Shown here: in pieces, positions 22,140 through 34,941 of the stretch
Numbering within the stretch: position 1 is the first letter of the stretch
How the letters are laid out: each line of letters starts with the position of its first letter
NCBI RefSeq assembly: GCF_905475465.1
Contig: NC_062239.1
Span: 7,254,001 to 7,318,000, forward strand
Origin: Pieris napi
Taxonomy: Eukaryota; Arthropoda; Insecta; Lepidoptera; Pieridae
Direction: 5' to 3'
DNA length: 64,000 nt
The notes under the pieces: generated by a model
What the model was told of the DNA's origin: nothing
Seen by the model: the letters and a program-made list of their open reading frames with translations, nothing else
Database searches by the model: none
Position numbers and translations under genes: made by a program

Positions 22140-22745
22140 ACATTTATGTCTTATACACAATTAAAATGGGTACCGCAAACTGGTAATTTGACTAAAGGAA
22201 ACAGAAAAGTCGTAGTATTTGTTAAGTTGTTGGTCAAAAAATCGTTCACAATTGTCGCCTTGTAAGAAGGTGCGTTATTGTTGTGCAAAATCCAAGAATT
22301 TTCTTTACACAAATCTGGCCTTTTTCATTGGATTTGCTTTCTTGAACGCCGCATACCGCTCAAATAATTAATTTACCGTTTGACCTTCCGGAGAGAATTC
22401 TGAATGCACAACACTGCGATATTTAAAGAAAACTGTCAACATGACTTTAATTTTTGATTCACTTTGGCGTTCAGTTGGAAGGCGCCAAAGTTTGTTGACT
22501 AGTTTGTAAATCAAAATCGTATACCTACGTCCCGTCACCAGTAACAATGCACTTAATGAATGTTGGTACGGAATTTATCGTTCTAGCATGTTCTTTGCGA
22601 TGTGCACACATTATTATTTGAAATGGTGCAAATCGAGAGAGACGACAATTTTTGGTCATTATTTTCTTCAGTTTTGGGATGTTTACATCATTTGAAGATC
22701 GAGTCAAATTTTCTATCACATTTCAACCGTTTATGAACGCATCAT
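22140..22745 (-). pseudogene. Decayed mariner-type transposase
   Basis: Minus-strand fragments in order: KCIVTGDGT (from about 22555 down to 22529; mariner proteins have I-VTGDE(T/S)W), a stop where the conserved W is expected, then YDFDLQTSQQ, and further on ENSWILHNNNAPSYKATIVN (about 22298-22239), matching the H-DNAP(A/S)H catalytic region. The first catalytic Asp of TGD is present; the second, in DNAP, is Asn. Frame changes and stops occur in between. Terminal repeats were not identified. The intact enzyme would cut and paste a Tc1/mariner element; this one is dead. Confidence 0.75.
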
Positions 22746-24084
22746 ACGCACGTTTTTAAAAAAAAATTTAAGCTTTCTGTTATTTTATTTATTTTTGAAA
22801 TAAATTTTACATAAGCGATATAAAATTTAAGTCAAACTCTTTGACGTTTTGTCTATTATGAATTTCGCAAAACACACTAGATATAATTTAAACACAGCAC
22901 TAAATTTAATCTAAATAACAGATGCAACTCAATCTCCGCGCTAAATTAGTAAACAGTTGTGTCAATCTAATAACAATTTTTTTTAAATATGGAACCATAA
23001 AGAAATAATCCATTCTGTCCCTTTTTAGATAGAAAATCCATAAAAAGCACTACATGGCACAATCATTTGTGATTTATAATAATTTTCGGAGTCTAAAACA
23101 GCCTAGTTTGTGTGTATTCACTCATTATCGTACATAGCATCAAAATATTGTGTACATAAGTGCATATTATTTACAAAAACACACCTTTTAATCTGTCTCA
23201 TTATATACGTCTTATGTCCAGTTAGTATGTTTTGTTTCCGAATTTAGTGTTGTCTCAGTCTAGACACATAAATAAGCCCCCACACGGAGTGAAATAAAAT
23301 TAACATTACTGGTTCACTTCGGATGAAGCTTCGCTCTATTGCATTAAATTTAAACTATATTTACTGGTTTCATTCGGGTATATAGAATTATTAATCTCTT
23401 TAGTATGGATAGAAAATATACGGATTGTATAAAATTGTATACAATGAGCGGCCTGTACTGGCTTCGCACGGCGAAAAAATGTGCATGAATTACCGTAGAG
23501 TTGTGTAATGTGGAAGAAATGCAGTAGTTTTTAAGTTACAAATATATGGAAAGAAACAATACAAATCATACTTATTTTAATGTAGCATAAATTAATACTT
23601 ACCACAAAAGCTCGTAGCGTGTAAACCTTCGCCATTTGCACTTTGCGCTACGTGGTTCTGCGTAGCGTACGCACAATATTTATTTCATTTTTTGTACTGT
23701 TTAAAATTCCTACGCATCTCACAAAGCGAACATTAAAACAATACTGGGCATAATAATGTTGAAATTAGATGTTTCAGCTTTATATTGTTTAAATTGTAAA
23801 AACATAACCTTCTTTCCGAGTCGTATAATGCTTATTAAGAGGTAATCTTAAATATTTTAAAGGTGGATGCAGCTAAGTGGCTTTGTAAATATTTGGGTAA
23901 AATTTTACGTTTATATTTTAAAAAATGACGCCATACCACTGGTCATTGCCTATTTATTTGTTACTTTTGCTTAATCTATAAGAAGAAGAGAAGAGTCACT
24001 ATCTATACCTGACACAGGCCACGATTTTGGGTATAAAAATAGTGTAATCTTTCTATATACCTACTAATACATACATACATAATG
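22746..24084. other. No recognised feature
   Basis: AT-rich. Local near-repeats such as GTAGCGTACGC occur near 23660-23672. No domain or element ends seen. Confidence 0.4.
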
Positions 24085-24400
24085 TACACTTATGACTCGT
24101 CAGTAAAGAAATACATATTAATGCTTCTAATTTCACATTTACTGCCAGTTCTCAAATCAAGGGCGTAGAACGGGAGTGAAGAACTGGCAATAAACTCTCC
24201 GTCACTCTTTTTAATCGCAATTTTTTTTAATAAAATGTTTGTAAGGAGCTGCAACCACTACACCATGTTCCACATGACATCTTAAGTAATTAATGGATAA
24301 TAATAACATAACTTAAAAACAAAGATTTGTTCTCTATTAGCAGGAGGCATGGTGAAATAGTGGGAACAACACCCAAAAACGTAGTCGAAATAATCTATTC
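24085..24400 (-). mobile_element. Jockey-type LINE 3' UTR copy
   Basis: Reverse-strand match to about 54690-55020: GGGAACAACAC, TAGTCGAAATAAT, the GGAGGCATGGTGAAATAG block, ACCATGTTCCACATGACAT and AACTGGCAATAAACTCTCCG all occur in the complementary order. A 5'-truncated, non-coding insertion of the same LINE family as 52046-55080. Confidence 0.85.
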
Positions 24401-24469
24401 TACTTAATAACTATAATCATACTATTAATCACACACATAAGCAAGCCGGAATTAAAACGCGTGATATTG

Positions 24470-24512
24470 GGGTTGATAGCCTAGTGGCTAGTCCGCTCCT
24501 AGCCACTAGGCA
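24470..24512. repeat. tRNA-like A box in a 12-bp hairpin
   Basis: TAGCCTAGTGG fits the polymerase III A box. GCCTAGTGGCTA (24479-24490) pairs perfectly with TAGCCACTAGGC (24500-24511) around a 9-nt loop. Probably a SINE head fragment next to an inverted piece of itself; the MITE at 24513 starts immediately after. Confidence 0.5.
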
Positions 24513-24882
24513 TGTTGACGTGATAACGTCTTTAAAATCGTTTTAGTCGGGTGACATGTTCAGAAACTTGTGTCACACCAAAACCTCACGAGCGCAATCG
24601 CAGGTATAACGAGAGAGAGACGGACCGATCTCCCGTCTCATCTCGAGCGCTGCCAGTCATTCCGTGAATGTATGAAGAAAAATGTATATCATAGTCGAAT
24701 AAGTAAACTTGTCATTTTACACCCGAAATTTATCATCAAAAGTGTGAATAAAACGATAGATGTAATTTAAAATTTGAAAAAATTGTTATCTTCATTAATT
24801 CCTTACTTCCCAAAAACTATTATCACCAATAAGACGTTATCACGTAAACATCTCGATCGTAAACCTACTTTACAAACAACCA
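24513..24882. mobile_element. MITE with TGTTGACGTGATAACGTC ends
   Basis: Left end TGTTGACGTGATAACGTC, right GACGTTATCACGTAAACA (24833-24850), with family sequence continuing to CAAACAACCAAT. Second member of the family at 12679-12940. The interiors differ, so only ends and the right flank are shared. The 24570-24770 frame has no domain. Confidence 0.6.
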
Positions 24883-27691
24883 ATATTTTTATTATATATG
24901 ATAATATAAAATGCCTTTTATAGATAAAATAACTTTCTCAAAACCGCCGCTAAATTAATTAAAAAGTAGCCCGAAAAGAAAACGCAAACCCTTTGATGAG
25001 AAGTTGACAAAAATAAATTTTCCGAAAGTTAAATAAAAACAAGCTTCCCCAAAAAGGCAGTTTAATGAATTTAAAACTAAACAGCATTTAGCGGAGATTG
25101 CCGCATAAATAACTCCAAGGAAAGAGTCGCCGGAAATTTATTTCGTTGTAAAGTTGTAGATAAAATTAGTTCCGAGTATTCGGCTAGTGAAATATTTATT
25201 ATCAGCGTTTTTTGTTGAAATTCTATCAGCACTACATAACGTTATATAACATGGGTATACATACTTTTTTTGGCCGGTAAGAGCGTCGCTGTTATGAATA
25301 TTATTAATAATATATTAGTATTGCCAGTAAATAAATATTAACCATTATACGAGGAATAATTTGAAGTCATGCAGGATAACTTAAAAATTTATTGAAATGT
25401 CTTAATAAAACAATGTATCTAGAAAATACAGTTCTAGGCTTAAATAGATGTGACACAAACTTAGGAATAACTAATATGATAGGTTTTGCTACCTGTACTA
25501 TTTATATAATATCTTTTAGGATATAAGCAATCAGAACCGTTCGATAATTAAAACTTTGCCATTGTAATTAATAATGCAAGGAATTAAAAAAAAAACACAT
25601 TTCAGTAGGATTTTTATTAGATGTTGGGGACCGTTCAAGTATAACATAAGCGCTATAGGGGCGAGGGGGGGGGGGGGTCTATGTTATTGCGTCAACAGTA
25701 ATTATTTACATTTTTACACATATTACCCACTAATTGTCTATGCTTGAAAACGAAGTGCATTTTCAAGGATTCCTACAAAAAATTAAAACGTTTATGTACA
25801 ATTAATTTTGAAAGCTTTGCTTACTTTTGCTGACAAGAGGAAGGGGGGGGGGGATAAATTTCAGTAAATCTACTTACGTAATACTTGATAGGCCCCTTGG
25901 TAGATTGTAAAATTATTTATTATACGCACCAAAATGGCGACGGTAGTACCAATTTCAGCAGGCGGCCAAAAAAGTATGTGACACGGTATACATTTATGAC
26001 CTTCTTAACATACGGTAGACATTCTTACCGATTAAAGCCTATGTATAATGGAAATATTTTGTACCAAGAAGGTTTTACAACTGTAATCCGAAGTATTAAG
26101 CGCTAACGTAAAATACGGTGTCATATATTACAAGACAATTAGTTTTGCGTTAACCACTAGAGAGGCGCTGTATTTTTTTCATACGTCAATCATACTTATA
26201 TCTAATTTCAAGCGATAACTTTTTTATGAACAAAGTTTTACATGTTTGACAGCGCTTAAGACGAAATTGAACAGTGTGAAACAGATACAGTCCGCTAGTG
26301 TTTGACAACTTGTCAAAGTTATTAAAGAACCCATAGACTTTCAAATATGTTTGCGATACATCGCTGACAGCCAAAAAGGGTGATAGTTTGATATGACACA
26401 TGAGCCCAGTAGCTGACGGTTGACGTGCTGGTAGAAATAAAGTTTTTGAGACACGCGTATCGCATCATTTTTTTCTATCGAATTACACTATTACTATTGT
26501 ACTTTTCGAAATTAATTCAAAATAAGGTGAAAAAATAAATTTTTCAAATCAAGTAAATTACAACGTATTTAGGACAAAAAAAGGTTTTCACCAGAAAAAA
26601 ATAAATTTTGTAAAAGATAAAAATAAAAAACCAAATGTTGGTTTTTTGAATTTTTGACATAAATTTTGAGGTTATGTGAAAAAAGTGTAAATACAAAAAT
26701 TTTAGATCATTTAATTATCTACGACTTTGCCATTTGACTTTTTCCATAGGACTTTTAGTTTTGCCGGAAATCAAGATAAACCGTTTTTTCCTCAAAAAAC
26801 TCACCCCCTTCCCCTTCCCCTTCCCCTTCACCTCAGATCGCCCGTAAATTATGTTTCCTTTCACTTTTATAATATTCTGCTCCTTTTCCAATAGATTTCA
26901 TTCTGCTATTATTTTTTTTGGTTTCAAAAATTATCGACCCTGATCTGCTTTGGCGCATTCCAGGAAAACTAACCAACAACGTGACCAAAGGCAAGTCTTC
27001 ATCAGACTTAGTTTTTTCTGCTTCGTTTGTAGGAGCTTCAGCAAAATATTCAAATTCATTCTGTAGTTTTATTTTAAATATAAAGTATTCGTTGTCTTAA
27101 TGGTTGTAACTTTTGAATTAATTTAATGATTTTAGTAAAAAAAATTACTTTCGTTATTTGAGAGAAATGTAAATAAAGATAACCTATATCTTTACCAAAA
27201 TTCACTAGCGTTTTTTCCTAATAAATCACTTTCGTAAAGATAGGGATGTTAGAGGTTTCTATTCCCCGCTTGGTAATCTAAATTTATGACCACACCAGGG
27301 TTACCATGTGTTTTATGTTGGGCATTAGCTTTAATTATTATATAATTGACTTATATTGCTAGATAAAATATAAAGTACTGAGTTACAATCCATCAATATT
27401 TACAAAATACGAATATATCCAGAGCAAAAATATAAGTATATAATTGATAGCTTGATGCGCATCTTTTTTCATTCATCATTTTTATATTAAGTCTAATAAG
27501 AATAAATGCCTCATGCTGTTTATTACTTCAAAATCATAATAATTTTGTAAAAGTAATAAATAATATTGACTATAGTCATATCTTTATTTTAACATTTTGT
27601 GAGTATATAATTAGCACAGAAAGGAAACATTCCAATGGCGTATAATATACACGAAAACATTTGTTAACACAGCTTTATTTTAATATACCGG
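24883..27691. other. Long AT-rich stretch, no recognised gene
   Basis: Simple-sequence landmarks only: 13 Gs at 25665-25677, 11 Gs at 25843-25853 and a CCCCTT pyrimidine run at 26804-26830. The frames at 25885-26106 and 26186-26401 show no family resemblance. Confidence 0.45.
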
Positions 27692-27780
27692 CAATGCAAT
27701 CGCGATCGGGCGCGCGTTGGGGACAGTGTCCATGGGCAACACAACATCAGATGAGCCTCCTGCCCGTTTGTCCTTATCAT
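27692..27780 (+). mobile_element. LINE 3' end fragment
   Basis: CAGATGAGCCTCCTGCCCGT with a preceding GTCCATGGGC block matches the ends at 11520-11560 and 40090-40145. Confidence 0.5.
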
Positions 27781-28120
27781 TAGGACACTCTGAATCGTCC
27801 TAGAATAGCTAAAATAGTGCATAAATTAAAAAATATTTTTTTAATAAAAACAATTTTGATTTCGTTTTAATATGTTTAACGCGTAACGCGTTTATTTTAT
27901 TCTATTCACGTTAAAATAAAGTTCACATATTCATGCATGTTTGAAAACACAATTTTGTGGAAAAATTAAAAGGCTGAGTTGGCTGAATACGTGAATCATT
28001 TACAAACACCGACTGCCGGACAGAATCACAAATCCGGCAACATTTTCATTTGTTTTTGGGAATGACGTCATGCATATTTGATTACAATCTGAAGACTTCC
28101 TTTAAGTCTTTTATAAATGA
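27781..28120. other. No recognised feature
   Basis: AT-rich spacer; nothing supportable. Confidence 0.4.
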
Positions 28121-28710
28121 CTAGTAGACTCGGCCAAGCGTTGCTGTGGCTAAGATTTTTGTTATATTACATATTAGTAAACTATTCAAGAGAAAAGGCA
28201 GGAGAACACCAATCCACCATGCTTTTTTGGTGGTTATGCTATTAAATTGTAGGTTATGTGAAACGTTGGTAATTATTTTGATCAATACCTAGGTACGAAT
28301 AAAGAGCCTTTTCTAGCGGTGACATTTTAATAATAAAAAATTAATATAAGGACGCTTATTGTGACGTAACTATAAAAGATAGAGACATGCTGTCGAGACA
28401 GCATGAGACATGTTTTATAGACAGAGATGTGTCCTGAAAAATTGTAATACATCATTTTGTTCTATCATTAAGAGTTTTCGCAGCGCACACGATTGAAGGA
28501 AGTTTTTTGTTTATTTTTTTACACCTTGGGTTAGATTATTCAAGTTTTAGTAAGCATCCCTAATTTTTTAGAAAATGAAACATTTCACTCGGGAATAGTG
28601 TAGCTTGCCAACGGTGAAAGTATTTTTGAAATCGGTCCAGTAGCTTCGGAGCCTATTCATTTCAAACAAACAAAAAATCTAAACTTTCCTCTTTATAATA
28701 TTAGTATAGA
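28121..28710 (-). mobile_element. Helitron, probable complete copy
   Basis: Read on the minus strand it starts TCTATACTAATATTATAAAG (28710) and ends TTGGCCGAGTCTACTAG (28121). A lies on the left and T on the right. It shares its 3' end with 29938 and 48773, but its 5' end is a different one (TCTATACTAATATT), so it is either a chimera or a distinct subfamily. The internal ACATGCTGTCGAGACAGCATG near 28386-28406 is a small hairpin. No coding. Confidence 0.65.
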
Positions 28711-29573
28711 TACAGTATAAATAGTATACCTATGTTACGGATAGGAGATTAAATGGGATAGGACTCTAAAGCGCCTCATTGTCCTAGCAACAATACCTCC
28801 TGCGTAGATGACCAGTCTCAATCAAGTCAATCAGTTACAGGCTACGACAAGGCTTGGACATCATTATGATAGGCCTTTAGGTATATTCAATAAAGAAACG
28901 AAACCTTTCTAGAATAATATATGTAGCTGTATTATGGTTTAAAAAAAAATACAACAGAAATTTATGTGCCGATGAAACATAAATTGATTACGATTCTGTC
29001 CACCGAAGCGACGACGTTCATTACATAGTAATAAAATTAACAACTATAAACTGAAAAATTCAGATAAGGTGTAGATGATGTTATATGATGTAGATAAAGT
29101 TAGTAGATGTGTGGGTAGATCTTTAACTTTCAGTTAGGTACAAAGTGCCTACCATGCTAACAATCCTATAATCAAAACAGAATTTCCCCAGTTGTTCCAC
29201 ACATATGTGAACCACCCGAATCCTAATTCACTCCTGCTACAGTTAAGTATAGACTATCTTAACATCGGATCTGAGACGCAATCTACTAAGGCAATTATAA
29301 ATTAAGTCAGCCGCAACAGTAAGCTAACTCCGTAATGTAATATCGATTCTTGTTGCATATTGAGTTTTCGTACCCTGTAAATTAGGCGACATCACCGAAT
29401 CGTATATAAAGTACGGGGAAATTAGGTATCGTCGTTAAAAGACAAAATAATAATTGGGATCAGCGCTTTGTCAACGAGTAGCCATTTATCTCATACCAGC
29501 ACACGAGTTATTACTATTTGAAGCGGCTACACTTTTGCCTTGTTTGGAACTAAATAAAACATTGAAAACCCTA
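28711..29573. other. No recognised feature
   Basis: AT-rich; nothing supportable. Confidence 0.4.
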
Positions 29574-29938
29574 TCTTAATACATATAAATTACGTGTCAC
29601 GTTGTTTGTCCGCTATGGACTCCTAAACAACCGAACCGATATCAATCAAATTTGCACACCGTGTGCAGTTTGATCCAACTTAAAAGATAGGATAGCTTAT
29701 ATCTCAATTTATACCCGCAATATTATTTTATTGCAAAATATTTGTTTATTATTTGAAAATAATTATTTGGCGCTGTGTTGAAAGTACCAACGTTTCACAT
29801 AAGCTACAATTTAAAGGCATGACCACCAAAAAAGCATTGTGGATCGGTGTTCTCCTGCCGTTTTCTTGAGTAGTTTACTACTATGTAATATAACAAAAAT
29901 CTTAGCCACAGCAACCCTTGGCCGAGTCTACCTACTAG
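29574..29938 (+). mobile_element. Non-autonomous Helitron, complete
   Basis: Starts TCTTAATACATATAAATTACG after A and ends ...CTACCTACTAG before T. Same family as 16327-16693, with a few extra bases before CTAG. Confidence 0.8.
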
Positions 29939-31076
29939 TAATAATATAAAGAGGAAATATTTGTAGTATGTTTGTATAAACTTCGAGTTATCCTTAACAT
30001 ACACTGGATATAGACAGAAGACATACATAAAACTAGATTGCTTCATAATCTTTACGTTCATACAATTCAACTTTTTTTCATAAGTGTACATTGTGTTACC
30101 TATATTATGATGGCTTTTGACTTTGAATTTTTAATATCTATTTCCCTAAGTTAAACAACATTTTTTCTTGGTTTAAGCATGCTGAAACTTAATTTAATTC
30201 TAAACTTGGTTAGTTTTAGTGCTTAGATGTCTATTGGGGCATATAAAAATAATGCTTGTGATGTGTGATATGAGTTTTAGAGCAAAGTCTGCATTAAGTA
30301 GTATTTAACATTATTTCTACAAGATAAATAGAGTGTTCATTTTAAAATATTAAAGAGATCCAAGCGTTGGATTAAACAAGAAACGATAAACTAAACGATA
30401 GCTCATATCTCAGTCATTATATTTTATTTAAATGCTTGAATTATTAATTCTTAAAGTACTTTGGGGTTTTATTAATTAATTATTGTTGAAACCATGTCCT
30501 ATGTGCAACCAACTCGACTTGTTTAAAGGTATTATTAAGCGATAAAGACAATTTTACATCATGTGTAAAAATATTTCTTATCGCCAAGTTACTATTAACT
30601 TTTAAGCTATTGCATAGCTTCTATCGCGTGCCTCGAGCATGGAGACCGAATCCAGAAATTCCGTAACGAAAAAACCTTACGCGTTAGAGCGGGACAGAAC
30701 GCACGCATACTGCGTATTCACATCTCTCTGACGAGATCAGTGCAGCCGGTGCGCGTTAGATTGAGACAGACTATATAGGCGAGTTAGTCTGAGTCTGGTA
30801 GAGTGGTAGATTGAATTAATTTATCAAAGACAAAAAACTTGAATTAATATCAAAGAAAAAAAAATACTGCATAAATAAATAATGATAGTTGCATAAAAGT
30901 TGAAAAAAAAAATTGTGCAATAGCTTTACCGCGGCAGTCCCCGAGTGCCACACGTTTTTATTTAAGTATTTTTTTGGTTTGTTGTTCGCCACTTTTACAA
31001 AGGCATATCGGTAGGAAGCTAAACTACCGGAGAGTGTCTTGCCAACCGGGAGCACGCCGGGCCAGGCGAATGAGAG
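29939..31076. other. No recognised feature
   Basis: A GC-richer segment at 30620-30800 (AACGCACGCATACTGCG, CAGCCGGTGCGCG) stands out from the surroundings and might be a MITE or old repeat, but no ends are visible. The minus-strand frames here have no domain. Confidence 0.4.
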
Positions 31077-31123
31077 AATTATTATGAGAATATTTCTACT
31101 CCAGAAATATTCTCATAATAATT
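31077..31123. repeat. Perfect 21-bp hairpin, 5-nt loop
   Basis: AATTATTATGAGAATATTTC (first 20 of 21 bases, 31077-31097) pairs perfectly with 31103-31123 around ACTCC. No flanking element recognised. Confidence 0.8.
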
Positions 31124-31520
31124 ATGGGCTAGTCGGAGGTACCCGCGCTATCCCTTGTTATTTAAGTGGCTTTTAATGGAATGTTGGTGAACCGAGATGC
31201 CATCAATATCATAATCAAAATAGATCAATCTTCAACATATACATCTTTACTGTCCCACTTATAATAGGAATACCTCAGATATTTACCCTGTGGCGCCACA
31301 AGTATGCATTTTTGTATATGCTACATTGATCATAGTTATAGGCAAGTAGGTTTTCGGTGACATTTTTCTTTGTCTAAGAATAAAAAGTTCCGACACCGTA
31401 CAACTTACTGTCTATCTTATTCAAGAAGATATTCGTACGCTTTACCACTATACTAACACTGTTAAGAAAAACCGTTTAAATATATTCTTATAATTATTCG
31501 ATATTTATGCCGCAAAAAAA
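31124..31520. other. No recognised feature
   Basis: A possible SINE scrap near 31341-31395 (GCAAGTAGGTTTTCGGTGAC, AAAAAGTTCCGAC). Otherwise nothing. Confidence 0.35.
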
Positions 31521-32017
31521 GGGTGCGTGTACTTATGTACGCGCGTAAGAAGTTACACTTCTTTAACCTTTGGCATTATTAATAATACATACGGATAGTT
31601 AACCTCAATTGTATTGAAGCACTTAGGAAGGTTGATGAGCACAGTTTTTTTACAAATATTTTCTCATATTAATTAGTATTGATTTAAATATTCAATTTAA
31701 ATCACTTCTGATTATAATTCAGACGCACATATAAAATTCGCACTTGTTTAATGAAAACACGTGTTTTAAATGTAGAAACTCAAAGCATGTGGATAAATAT
31801 TATAAATATAAATACACAGTGAACAGAGGTGGCGTGTGTGCAAACATACGCCACTAACAGAAGTTCCATTTCTGTTTTGTTGGTAGCATTTTTTCCTCAA
31901 CTTAATGAGCGATTTAGTGGGCAATTTTATTCTGTTAATTTTGTGTCACGGTGCGCGCGCATCGTAAAATTTCACTCTCATACATTTTTCATAACGCGCC
32001 TAAAGAAGTATAACGTC
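31521..32017 (+). mobile_element. Palindromic-end A-tract family copy
   Basis: After seven As: GGGTGCGTGTACTTATGTAC hairpin, core GAAGTTACACTTC, and 3' end GCGCCTAAAGAAGTATAACG then TC and AAAA. The interior is mostly unrelated to 20767-21120 except for the last 130 bp, where the frame reads NFVSRCARIVKF, then ITRLKKYN. The frame 31829-32170 overruns the element end. Confidence 0.7.
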
Positions 32018-33737
32018 AAAAGTTTATTAAACTCTGTTATTCAAAGTATTCGTAACGTTTTTCACCTACGAATAGCATTTATTGCGGAATTTTGTTATTA
32101 CGACCCACAAAGTTATTTTACGTTCATAAAACATGAGGTCCACATAAACAATTGTATCGTGGGTGAATAGTAAATCAAGAGCTCGCTTTATTGGACCCTG
32201 TTATTGCCCTTATAAGCTATCGCAGTGCGTTCGCGTATTTAGACGTAATGAACAAATAAATAATCTTTTATTTGCTATTATATTTCTTTTCGTATTGTTT
32301 TGTTTATGTAACTGTTATTTATTACATTCCTTTTTCGATTTAGAAGTATTTACATGAGTTATCCGTTACGTTAATTTGTGATACTGACAATTTTTTGTGT
32401 ATATTTTTTTTGATTTGAGAGTGATATAATAAGGTGATGTAGATGTAATATAATAGTAAAAATTTAAAAGTCCAGTCGACGCTGTCTTATAAAATTAGTA
32501 TTTTACTAATATAGATTTTAACCTATACACATACATATACTATATGAGTTTGTATGTTACATGCGAAATACATAAAGTATAGAAGCATATAGTAAATTAC
32601 ACTTTCAAAGCGTTAGATTGTTGTTCATGTGGACATCAAGAATGCGCACAACTCAATGATAAAGTTACCGTATGCTTCAAAAACTTTAAAAGCTCTGTTA
32701 AAGGAAGCGTCCAACCCTATCTTGTCAAACTTTTCTTTTCAATAAAATCTCCCTAAAAAGTTAAAATATCACTTGACATTTTAATGACTTCTTTTGATCT
32801 CGGTACGGTTTTAATTCACTTTTGTATTATTTGTAAATGAAAATCTTTTTAAATGTTCTTTGGTAAATCAATACTGTTTTAATTTTTTTTTGTTTTATGG
32901 TACTAGTGAAATATTTATGTAGATGTAATTTAAACGTATTTATATCTTTTCATTTATTTATTCTAAGGAAACATAATAAATAGATAACAAGGAGACAATT
33001 TAAAATACAAGAATTAATATAGATGTGTAGAAGATATTCCACAGACAAAAGGAAGGTAGCAAAAAGTAAAAACAAACATATGTGGCATATATATGGTGTT
33101 TCACAAACGCGCCATTATCGCTGTTCGTGTTTATGAAACTATTCGAAATTTGAATATTTTTGGGAAGGTTAACCTAATGTCACAATAACACCTCGAGATT
33201 GTCAAACTTTCTGACAGATGACATGTTCTTAACATATTGAATTTCTAATTTATTACATATATGTAATAAACAGACTGTCAGACTCATTAAAATGAGTTAA
33301 TTTTGTTGCCGCAAAGTTATTTTCTGGTAACTCATTACGAATTGAAAGTCAAACGATTCACAGTAAAACTCAATTTTAAGTCGGGAAGTTCTGCTTTGAC
33401 TTTGTTTTATTGTTTGGATTAAGAGTACTATGTACATATTTCTCATTAATTTATATACTGAATATTTCAAATAAAAGTCCTACCATTTTGTTATAATTTG
33501 TGTTGGTTATAATAGTTACAAAGCGCTAAAGATGACCACTTCTACGATACTTATGTTTGTTTAAGATTATAAAAAATCCCTTCTCTTGCATGCGGTGATA
33601 TAATTCTTGCTACATAATTATTATAAATCATTCGAAACGAGTACAGATTGGATTGTGGTTTGATTATTGCTAAACAATAATTAAACTATACCTTGTGGTA
33701 CAAGTAACTACATTCGACATGTACAAACGTCAATAAA
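32018..33737. other. No recognised feature
   Basis: AT-rich; no domain or repeat ends seen. Confidence 0.4.
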
Positions 33738-33965
33738 AATAAATGTTTCATTGACACGGGTAAAGGCCTCCTCCAGCTTTTTCCAACTGACTCTGTCTAT
33801 GGCTCTCTTTTTCCATTCGTTTCCTGCTACTGCTATTTTTCTTTCCACCCTTTCTTTGGGCGACCTCTTCTCCTTCTTCCTCTTGGTCCATTAAGTTGTC
33901 TTTAAGGTCCATCTATTATATGTGTATCTTGTTATATGCCCCGCCCATTGCCACTTCTGTTTTAG
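33738..33965 (-). pseudogene. LINE ORF2 C-terminal fragment
   Basis: The minus-strand frame reads KWQWAGHITRYTYNRWTLKT, an in-frame stop, then KIAVAGNEWKKRAIDRVSWK and LEEAFTRVNET. WAGH(I/V)-R, NRW, and AGxEW-x(3)-A-DR-x-WK-x-LEEAF are the usual tail of a large class of insect non-LTR endonuclease/reverse transcriptases. Relative to the usual form the middle has lost the clear RGRP block (it reads KKEKRSPKERV). About 70 codons remain of a protein that is normally near 1000. Inactive. Confidence 0.8.
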
Positions 33966-34207
33966 GGCATAAAGTATTTGAGGACACCCTATATTTGAAT
34001 ATTGTTTTGACGAACTGAACGTAAATAACTTCATTACGGCATGTTTACGAACAAAACATCGCAGGGCCAGATATGAACGTTATTATTTACTATTGCATGG
34101 CGCGTGACTCGATACTCAATATGCCGTACACAGTAAACATTGCAATGAAGCTTATTTAAATACAGTTTACAGTTATAACTTAAGCTAAATTGATAAAACA
34201 TCAAAAT
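33966..34207. other. No recognised feature
   Basis: AT-rich spacer. Confidence 0.35.
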
Positions 34208-34380
34208 AAATTAAATTTTTCTTTTGCTCTGGGGCAGTGTACTTTTAATGCAGCATTATGTCGCTGTATAGCGATACTTATTCGTTGAGCGAGGAAAGCA
34301 CCAACTCTGAGGTACTGTCTACGTGCCAACTTAGATCTTTGATAAGCGCCATGTGAACCTCTCGGTGGCTAGAGTTGGTA
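34208..34380 (+). repeat. GGTCCCTGTGGCA-family repeat, diverged
   Basis: GGGGCAGTGTACTTTTAATG, GCGAGGAAAGCACCAACTCT and GTGCCAACTTAGATCTTTGA correspond to 2070-2190. Same orientation. Confidence 0.6.
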
Positions 34381-34941
34381 GAGGAAAGACACTGTTAAAA
34401 ATAAAGCCTGTATCAGAAAATATTTAAATAGCTTTACCATAGAACCGATCGTAAGTTAAAAGGTTCTCTCTGATTACGATTGCTATTAAGCAGTTATAAC
34501 TTCGCGTTAACTAAAACAGTTGAATACAAATAAAATCTTATGTTTCGTTGCATTTAGATATATTTAGATTATTAATATGGTATTAATGGGCGATGGTAAA
34601 AGCTATCATGCCACGTCACATAGAAAAATAGGAAGCAAAAGCTACATCAACATTTCTACCTTTGTACGAAACGTGGTAAATTTACAAACGGCGCGATTTC
34701 TGCTTTGTGCGAGGCGTGACGTGATGAACACATATTGCCAATCATATACAACCACTGATACGGTAGACGCACTAAGACATTTAAAAATTAATCTTTTGTA
34801 TTAAATATGCAATTTATTTACAAAAGCTTGACAACATACTGCCAGCACACATTGGTACGTAAGAAAAATAAAATACAAGATTTAATGTGACAAGCTCTTA
34901 TAGGAAAACATAATTAAGACAAAGGGAAAAAAAATAAAAAA
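34381..34941. other. No recognised feature
   Basis: The frame 34577-34804 has no known domain. It ends in the A-tract used as target by the next element. Confidence 0.4.

Noticed and set aside
25665..25853. G-runs as a G-quadruplex regulator
   Set aside because: Two isolated homopolymers, not four tracts with short loops, and no gene nearby.
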